In this document: piece by piece, positions 4,402 to 8,318 of the stretch
How positions within the stretch are numbered: position 1 is the stretch's first letter
How the letters are laid out: each line of letters opens with the position of its first letter
Translations under genes and position numbers: made by a program
Source: Alphaproteobacteria bacterium
GTDB taxonomy: Bacteria; Pseudomonadota; Alphaproteobacteria; ATCC43930; CGMCC-115725
Reading direction: 5' to 3'
DNA length: 8,318 nt
NCBI GenBank assembly: GCA_019241915.1
Contig: JAFAWI010000588.1
Location: 1-8,318 of the forward strand
Notes under the pieces: model-generated
Told to the model about the DNA's origin: nothing
Databases searched by the model: none
The model's input: the letters and a program-made list of their open reading frames with translations, nothing else

Positions 4402-7089
4402 ATGTCTCGCCTTTATCAGCGCGGGGTCGTTGTGCTGACCGGAGTGACGCGCTTCCTGCGCGGTTTGGCCCGGCTGATCTTTGTCATGGCGGTGCTCGGC
4501 GCGATCCTGGTCGGCGGCGGCATCGCGCTGGCGGTCGCGCATTTCAGCGAGGACCTGCCCGACCACCAGCAACTGCTGAGCTATCAGCCGGCCACCGGCA
4601 CCAAGGTTTATGCCGGTGACGGCAGCCTACTCGCGGAGTTCGCCGCGGAAAATCGCACGATCGTGCCGTTGAAGCAGATCCCGCCGCTGGTCGTGCACGC
4701 ATTCCTCGCCGCCGAGGACCGCGATTTCTACAGTCACAACGGGGTCAACCCGATGTCGATTCTGCGCGCCGCGCTGGCCGACGTGATGCGCTATGGGCGC
4801 GGGCAGCGGCCGCTCGGCGCCTCGACCATCACCCAGCAGCTGGTGCGCCACTTCCTGCTCAGCAACGAGGTCTCGGTCGCGCGCAAGATCAAGGAGGCGC
4901 TGCTCGCCTACCGGATCGAAAGCCAGCTCAGCAAGGACCGTATTCTCGAAATCTACCTCAACGAAATCTACTTCGGCGCCGGCGCTTACGGCGTCGAAGC
5001 CGCGGCGCAGACCTATTTCACCAAGCATATCGGCGAGCTCGACATTGCACAGGTGGCGTTTCTCGCGGCGCTGCCCAAGGCGCCGAACAACTACAATCCG
5101 GTGCGCCATCCCGATGCGGCCAAAGCGCGGCGCGATTGGGTCATCGATGGGATGGCCGACGAGGGCTGGGTCACCGCGGCCGACGCGCAAAACGCCAAGA
5201 GCGAGCCGCTCGGCGCTACGCCGCGTACGCAGGAGGTCGGGCAGCCCGGCTATTTTGCCGAGGAGGTGCGGCGTGAGCTGGTCGACCGCTTTGGCGAAAA
5301 GGCGGTCTACGAGGGCGGCCTCACCGTGCGCACCAGCTATGTGCCGACGTACCAGGCGATAGCCGAACGCGCATTCCACGCCGGTCTGGTCGAATACGAC
5401 CGCCGCCACGGCTGGCGCGGACCGCTGCAGCGGTTGCAGAACGTCGCCGCCGCCGAGACGGCGCTGCGCACCATGACCGACCCCACGGCGATGCCGGACT
5501 GGCGCGTTGCCGCCGTGACGGGCGTCGACAGCGGCGGTGCGACCATTGCTCTGAAGAGCGGCGCCGCGGGCCGCATCCCGCTAAACGAGATGAGCTGGGC
5601 GCGCAAGACGCTGCCCGACCAGCGGCTGGGCGCCGGCGTCTATCGCCCTCAGGACGTTCTGAACCCGGGCGATCTCGTCTATGTCGAGCCGCTCGGCGCG
5701 GCAGCGCCGGCCGGTGCAGCGGCGGCGAACGCCCCGAAGGCCGCCGTCCAGCGCAGCGCCGCACTGCTCTACGGGCTGCGTCAAGTCCCCGATATCAGCG
5801 GCGGCTTCGTCGTGATGGACCCGAAGACCGGCCGCACCTTTGCGCTGGTCGGCGGCTGGGATTTCCACGACAGCCAGTTCGACCGCGCGGTGCAGGCGCG
5901 GCGCCAGCCGGGCTCGTCGATCAAGCCTTTTGTCTACGTCACCGCGCTGCAGGGCGACTACACCCCCTCGAGCGTGATCCAGGACGCGCCCATTTCGCTG
6001 CCGCAAGGGCCGGGCTTGCCGGATTGGTCGCCGGCCAATTACGAGGGGAACTATGTCGGCTCGACGACGCTGCGGCAGGCGCTGGTCCATTCGCGCAACC
6101 TGGCAACCGCCCGCCTCGCCTCGCTGATCGGCCTGCCGGCAATCGCCAAGACGGTCCAGGATTTCGGCATCATGGACAAGATGCCGCTGTACTACTCGAT
6201 GGCGCTCGGCGCCGGCGATACGACGCTGTACCGCATGACCGCGGCCTACTCGATGCTGGACAATGGCGGGCACTGGCTATTGCCGTCGATCATCGACCTG
6301 GTGCAGGACCGCGACGGCCGCATCGTCTACCAGAAGGGCCTCGCCAATTGCCCGGCCTGCTACGTCGTCGCCGGCCCGCGCACCGGCGCCGACACCGGCG
6401 GGCTCTACAAGCCCGCGGGCGCGGCGGAGCCGTCGATGATCTGGCTCAAAGGCGCGAGCTACGCCAACAACCCGATCTATTTCAAGCCGGCCAAGACCGA
6501 CCCGCTGGTGGACGGGATCGCCGACCACCAGATCGTGTCGATGATGGAAGGCGTCGTGCAACAGGGCACCGGCATCAAGGTCGCCGCGGTCGGCAAGCCG
6601 ATTGCCGGCAAGACCGGCACTTCGAGCGAATGGTTCGACGCCTGGTTTGTCGGGTTTTCACCCGATCTCGCGGCCGGCGCCTATGTCGGCTTCGACACGC
6701 CGCGCACGCTGGGCGACGGCGAGACCGGCGGCAATGTCGCCGCGCCGATCTTCCGCGACTTCATGAGCGCCGCGCTCAAGGACGCGCCGGCGTTGCCGTT
6801 CCCCGACGCGCCCGGCGCCACGATGGTGCTGGTCAACTCGATCACCGGCCAGCGCACCGCCGCGGGCGATCCGCAGGCCGTCCTCGAAGCGTTTCGGCCC
6901 GGTACCGAGCCCGGCAGCGGCTATAGCGGGCCGCAGATGGCCGCGATGCCCGATGCAGGCGATCCCGATACCCAGCTGCCGGCGAGCGGCGGCGTGATCA
7001 GCGCCAATGCCCGGCTGCCGATCGGCACCGTCGTGCCGCCCCCCTCGGCGCCCCGCCGGCCGCTCACCGGCACCGGCGGGCTCTACTGA
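4402..7089 (+). CDS. mrcA: Penicillin-binding protein 1A (bifunctional transglycosylase/transpeptidase)
   Basis: The product is 895 residues, within the usual range for class A PBPs. It polymerises lipid II into glycan strands and cross-links the peptides, anchored in the inner membrane and facing the periplasm. A short cytoplasmic N-terminus precedes one membrane helix (about 23-47). The GT51 transglycosylase domain spans roughly 65-255, with catalytic E105 in AAEDRDFYSH, GASTITQQLVRH (139-150) and ILEIYLNEIYFG (181-192). A linker/OB-like region (about 310-460) contains an Ala/Gly-rich stretch at 432-448. The transpeptidase domain has the acyl-serine S505 in PGSSIKPF (SxxK), SRN at 564-566 and KTGT at 737-740, so both activities look intact. 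C650 and C653 form a CPAC pair. The last 95 residues are Pro/Ala/Gly-rich and probably flexible. The ATG lacks a good Shine-Dalgarno, and in-frame GTGs at 4432 and 4444 are alternatives. The symbol ponA is also used for this gene. Confidence 0.96.
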   Translation: MSRLYQRGVVVLTGVTRFLRGLARLIFVMAVLGAILVGGGIALAVAHFSEDLPDHQQLLSYQPATGTKVYAGDGSLLAEFAAENRTIVPLKQIPPLVVHAFLAAEDRDFYSHNGVNPMSILRAALADVMRYGRGQRPLGASTITQQLVRHFLLSNEVSVARKIKEALLAYRIESQLSKDRILEIYLNEIYFGAGAYGVEAAAQTYFTKHIGELDIAQVAFLAALPKAPNNYNPVRHPDAAKARRDWVIDGMADEGWVTAADAQNAKSEPLGATPRTQEVGQPGYFAEEVRRELVDRFGEKAVYEGGLTVRTSYVPTYQAIAERAFHAGLVEYDRRHGWRGPLQRLQNVAAAETALRTMTDPTAMPDWRVAAVTGVDSGGATIALKSGAAGRIPLNEMSWARKTLPDQRLGAGVYRPQDVLNPGDLVYVEPLGAAAPAGAAAANAPKAAVQRSAALLYGLRQVPDISGGFVVMDPKTGRTFALVGGWDFHDSQFDRAVQARRQPGSSIKPFVYVTALQGDYTPSSVIQDAPISLPQGPGLPDWSPANYEGNYVGSTTLRQALVHSRNLATARLASLIGLPAIAKTVQDFGIMDKMPLYYSMALGAGDTTLYRMTAAYSMLDNGGHWLLPSIIDLVQDRDGRIVYQKGLANCPACYVVAGPRTGADTGGLYKPAGAAEPSMIWLKGASYANNPIYFKPAKTDPLVDGIADHQIVSMMEGVVQQGTGIKVAAVGKPIAGKTGTSSEWFDAWFVGFSPDLAAGAYVGFDTPRTLGDGETGGNVAAPIFRDFMSAALKDAPALPFPDAPGATMVLVNSITGQRTAAGDPQAVLEAFRPGTEPGSGYSGPQMAAMPDAGDPDTQLPASGGVISANARLPIGTVVPPPSAPRRPLTGTGGLY

Positions 7090-7577
7090 CCGGCAAGTTT
7101 CTGGAGCTTGCCGAGCCAATCGACGACGCGCTTGCGGTTGGTGCCGAAATCGCCGCTGCCGTAGCGCGCCCGGCTGTAAACGGCGATGCCTCCGCGCTCC
7201 GCGCCCAGCGCGACGAATTCGGCCGTGACGACATCCGGAAAATGCAGCAGCGGCGTGTGCTGGATCACCGTGAGCCGGCCGCGCTCGGGTTCGGCCGCAA
7301 CAATGACGACGTTCGATTCTCCGGCCAGCATCTGGCCCCATAATTCGGCGAGCCGCTCGGCTGACACGGCGAATACCGGGCTCGGCGCCGCCGTCGCCCG
7401 GCAGTGGTCCGGCGGGCACGCGAGAAACGCGTTACCCGGTAGCGGATCGCGCAGATCGCGAATTTCGACGTGCTCGTCCGGGCGCAGCGCATCTTCCGCC
7501 GGCCGGCTCATATAGATGCGGACAGCAAGACCGAGCCCGAGCACGATCAGCACCGCGACGATCAGCTTCATTACCAT
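7083..7577 (-). CDS. DUF1499 family protein, membrane-anchored
   Basis: This 164-residue protein has one N-terminal hydrophobic segment (about 3-22) and a mature part matching DUF1499. The hallmarks are the early CPPDHC pair (C54, C59), a central VIVAAEPERGRLTVIQHTPL region and the terminal YSRARYGSGDFGTNRKRV motif (134-151). The family is widespread in proteobacteria and has no established biochemical function. The topology suggests a periplasmic domain tethered to the inner membrane. The start is ATG at 7575-7577 or the second ATG at 7569-7571; neither has a strong ribosome site. The stop overlaps the 3' end of the convergent PBP gene by seven bases, so there is no room for a terminator between them. 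The gene is divergent from cynS. Confidence 0.88.
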   Translation of the reverse strand: MVMKLIVAVLIVLGLGLAVRIYMSRPAEDALRPDEHVEIRDLRDPLPGNAFLACPPDHCRATAAPSPVFAVSAERLAELWGQMLAGESNVVIVAAEPERGRLTVIQHTPLLHFPDVVTAEFVALGAERGGIAVYSRARYGSGDFGTNRKRVVDWLGKLQKLAGQ

Positions 7578-7632
7578 CCGCGGCGGCCGCCTTTTGAACC
7601 TGCGGTAATTTAGAGACAGGAATGATAACGCC

Positions 7633-7647
7633 TGGCATGACCGTTGC
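7633..7647 (+). promoter_or_regulatory. Predicted sigma-54 (-24/-12) promoter of cynS
   Basis: The sequence TGGCATGACCGTTGC fits the RpoN consensus TGGCACG-N4-TTGC, with the essential GG and GC doublets exactly ten bases apart and a pyrimidine before it. The only difference in the core is T for C at the sixth position. Transcription would start near 7659. That gives a leader of about 22 bases to the ATG at 7681, but only about seven, with no ribosome site, to the ATG at 7666. No NtrC-type enhancer was recognised upstream; it could lie inside the DUF1499 gene. Confidence 0.65.
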
Positions 7648-7668
7648 GGAGAGCTTCACGGCTTCATG

Positions 7669-7674
7669 AGGGAG
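7669..7674 (+). promoter_or_regulatory. Ribosome binding site favouring the cynS start at 7681
   Basis: AGGGAG sits six bases before ATG 7681 and overlaps the codons just after ATG 7666. It decides for the downstream start, which also agrees with the predicted sigma-54 transcription start. Confidence 0.65.
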
Positions 7675-7680
7675 AGCGAG

Positions 7681-8127
7681 ATGATCCGTGCCGACGTGAC
7701 CGAAAAAATCCTCTCCGCGAAACGGCTCAAAGGGCTGACGTGGAAAACAATCTGCGCCGAGATCGGCGGCGGCTCGCCGACCTACCTGACCGCCGCGCTA
7801 CTCGGCCAGATGAAGCTGGGGCCGGAGCAGGCCGAGCGCGCCGCGAAGATTTTCGACCTCGGCGAAGAAGAGACGCTGCTGCTTCAGGAGGTGCCGTATC
7901 GTGGGTCGCTGCCGGCCCTGCCGCCCAGCGACCCGCTGATCTACCGCTTCTACGAGCTGGTCAACGTCTACGGTACGACCTGGAAAGAGCTGATCCAGGA
8001 GGAATTCGGCGACGGCATCATGAGCGCCATCGATTTCGACATGGCGATCGAGCGCCAACCCGACCAGAAAGGCGACCGCGTCAAACTGACGATGAGCGGC
8101 AAGTTCCTGAGCTACAAGGAGTACTGA
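7681..8127 (+). CDS. cynS: Cyanate hydratase (cyanase)
   Basis: The product is 148 residues. Cyanase converts cyanate and bicarbonate to carbamate and CO2; the carbamate then breaks down to ammonia and a second CO2. This detoxifies cyanate and supplies nitrogen in the cytosol. The N-terminal helical part (about 1-70) contains TAALLGQMKL. The C-terminal catalytic domain contains PLIYRFYELVNVYGTTWKEL, EEFGDGIMSAIDF and the ending GKFLSYKEY. The catalytic residues known from the E. coli enzyme (Arg96, Glu99, Ser122) correspond here to R89, E92 and S115. The family forms decamers. An in-frame ATG 15 bases upstream would add five residues, but the ribosome site favours 7681. No carbonic anhydrase or cyanate transporter gene adjoins it within the window, unlike the E. 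coli cynTSX operon. Expression is probably sigma-54 dependent. Confidence 0.96.
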   Translation: MIRADVTEKILSAKRLKGLTWKTICAEIGGGSPTYLTAALLGQMKLGPEQAERAAKIFDLGEEETLLLQEVPYRGSLPALPPSDPLIYRFYELVNVYGTTWKELIQEEFGDGIMSAIDFDMAIERQPDQKGDRVKLTMSGKFLSYKEY

Positions 8128-8146
8128 AACTAACGTCATTCCGGAC

Positions 8147-8168
8147 CGACCGTAATTACTTGCGGTCG
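8147..8168 (+). other. Small stem-loop downstream of cynS
   Basis: CGACCG (8147-8152) and CGGTCG (8163-8168) form a six-base-pair stem with a ten-base AT-richer loop, 19 bases past the cynS stop. It is too weak and lacks a T tract, so a terminator role is only possible. Confidence 0.3.
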
Positions 8169-8201
8169 ATTCGCGACATCACGACGACCTATTTGGTTTA
8201 C

Positions 8202-8226
8202 TCTCGGTATAGCGACGATACCGAGA
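8202..8226. terminator. Perfect nine-base-pair hairpin downstream of cynS
   Basis: TCTCGGTAT (8202-8210) and ATACCGAGA (8218-8226) are perfect complements around the seven-base loop AGCGACG. The hairpin lies 75 bases beyond the cynS stop. No T tract follows on either strand, so it may terminate by another mechanism, protect the transcript end, or be a protein-binding palindrome. Confidence 0.45.
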
Positions 8227-8318
8227 CGTAATAGCTCGCTGCATCGCCACCCATGCAGATCGGCCGAGCGGAGCGCTAGAGCACTGAAGCGGGTTGCTTC
8301 TGGCTGACCATGAGGAAA

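Larger units (their letters stand above)
8128..8318. other. Non-coding right end of the window
   Basis: These 191 bases after cynS show no coding pattern beyond short chance frames and have a lower GC content than the genes. They hold the two stem-loops listed separately. The stretch from about 8270, beginning GCGCTAGAGCACTG, resembles in style the intergenic palindromic elements found in many alphaproteobacteria. Only one half would be inside the window, so this is a guess. Confidence 0.4.

Noticed and set aside
3311..4438. Plus-strand open frame of 375 codons
   Set aside because: It overlaps the repeat protein in another frame and runs antisense to the PAS_5 gene; the predicted protein is Arg/Pro/His-rich and shows no domain.
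5581..6273. Minus-strand open frame of 230 codons inside the PBP gene
   Set aside because: Antisense to the conserved transpeptidase domain; long antisense frames are common in high-GC genes.
6024..6926. Plus-strand open frame of 300 codons inside the PBP gene
   Set aside because: Out of frame with the SRN and KTGT motifs of the transpeptidase; a very Arg-rich product typical of a shadow frame.
7644..8231. Plus-strand open frame of 195 codons overlapping cynS
   Set aside because: Out of frame with an unmistakable cyanase; its product has no recognisable features.
8310..8318. ATG followed by two codons at the right edge, possible gene start
   Set aside because: No ribosome binding site precedes it and only three codons are visible.
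1..8318. Mobile element, CRISPR array, tRNA/rRNA or defence system
   Set aside because: No transposase or integrase, no regularly spaced short repeats, no tRNA-like cloverleaf and no nuclease, helicase or toxin-antitoxin gene was recognised; the gene content looks like ordinary chromosome.

Overview
The window is GC-rich DNA with codons ending mostly in G or C. Its gene content suggests an alphaproteobacterium: a PAS_5-type PAS protein, a DUF1499 membrane-anchored protein and a PBP1A of the alphaproteobacterial kind. The genus cannot be fixed from the sequence. It looks like ordinary chromosome. I see no transposase, integrase, tRNA, rRNA, CRISPR array or phage gene, and no clear new multi-gene system.

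Layout. (1) Positions 2-160 hold the 3' end of a plus-strand gene of unknown function. It overlaps the tail of a convergent nitrilase-superfamily hydrolase (127-987, minus), whose expected catalytic lysine is an arginine. (2) A small VOC/glyoxalase-fold protein follows on the minus strand (1137-1499, TTG start). (3) Divergent from it is a tight plus-strand cluster: a YfcE-like metallophosphoesterase, a MaoC-like dehydratase and a small exported protein of unknown function, all with overlapping stop and start codons. A further small exported protein built from two copies of a 42-residue cysteine-containing repeat follows after 56 bases. (4) A minus-strand PAS_5 sensor-like protein (3656-4324) converges on that repeat protein. 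It is divergent from a large bifunctional penicillin-binding protein 1A (4402-7089), the main peptidoglycan synthase of the window. (5) A DUF1499 protein (7083-7577, minus) converges on the PBP and overlaps its stop by seven bases. (6) Divergent from DUF1499 is cyanase (cynS, 7681-8127), preceded by a good -24/-12 sigma-54 promoter match. The last 190 bases are non-coding and contain a perfect nine-base-pair hairpin.

Functional themes. Cyanase releases ammonia and CO2 from cyanate and bicarbonate. The apparent sigma-54 promoter suggests nitrogen-responsive expression. The hydrolase at the other end of the window would also act on C-N bonds if active, but nothing ties the two together. The PBP is cell-wall housekeeping. 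The points most worth checking are the repeat protein, the Lys-to-Arg change in the hydrolase and the sigma-54 promoter of cynS.
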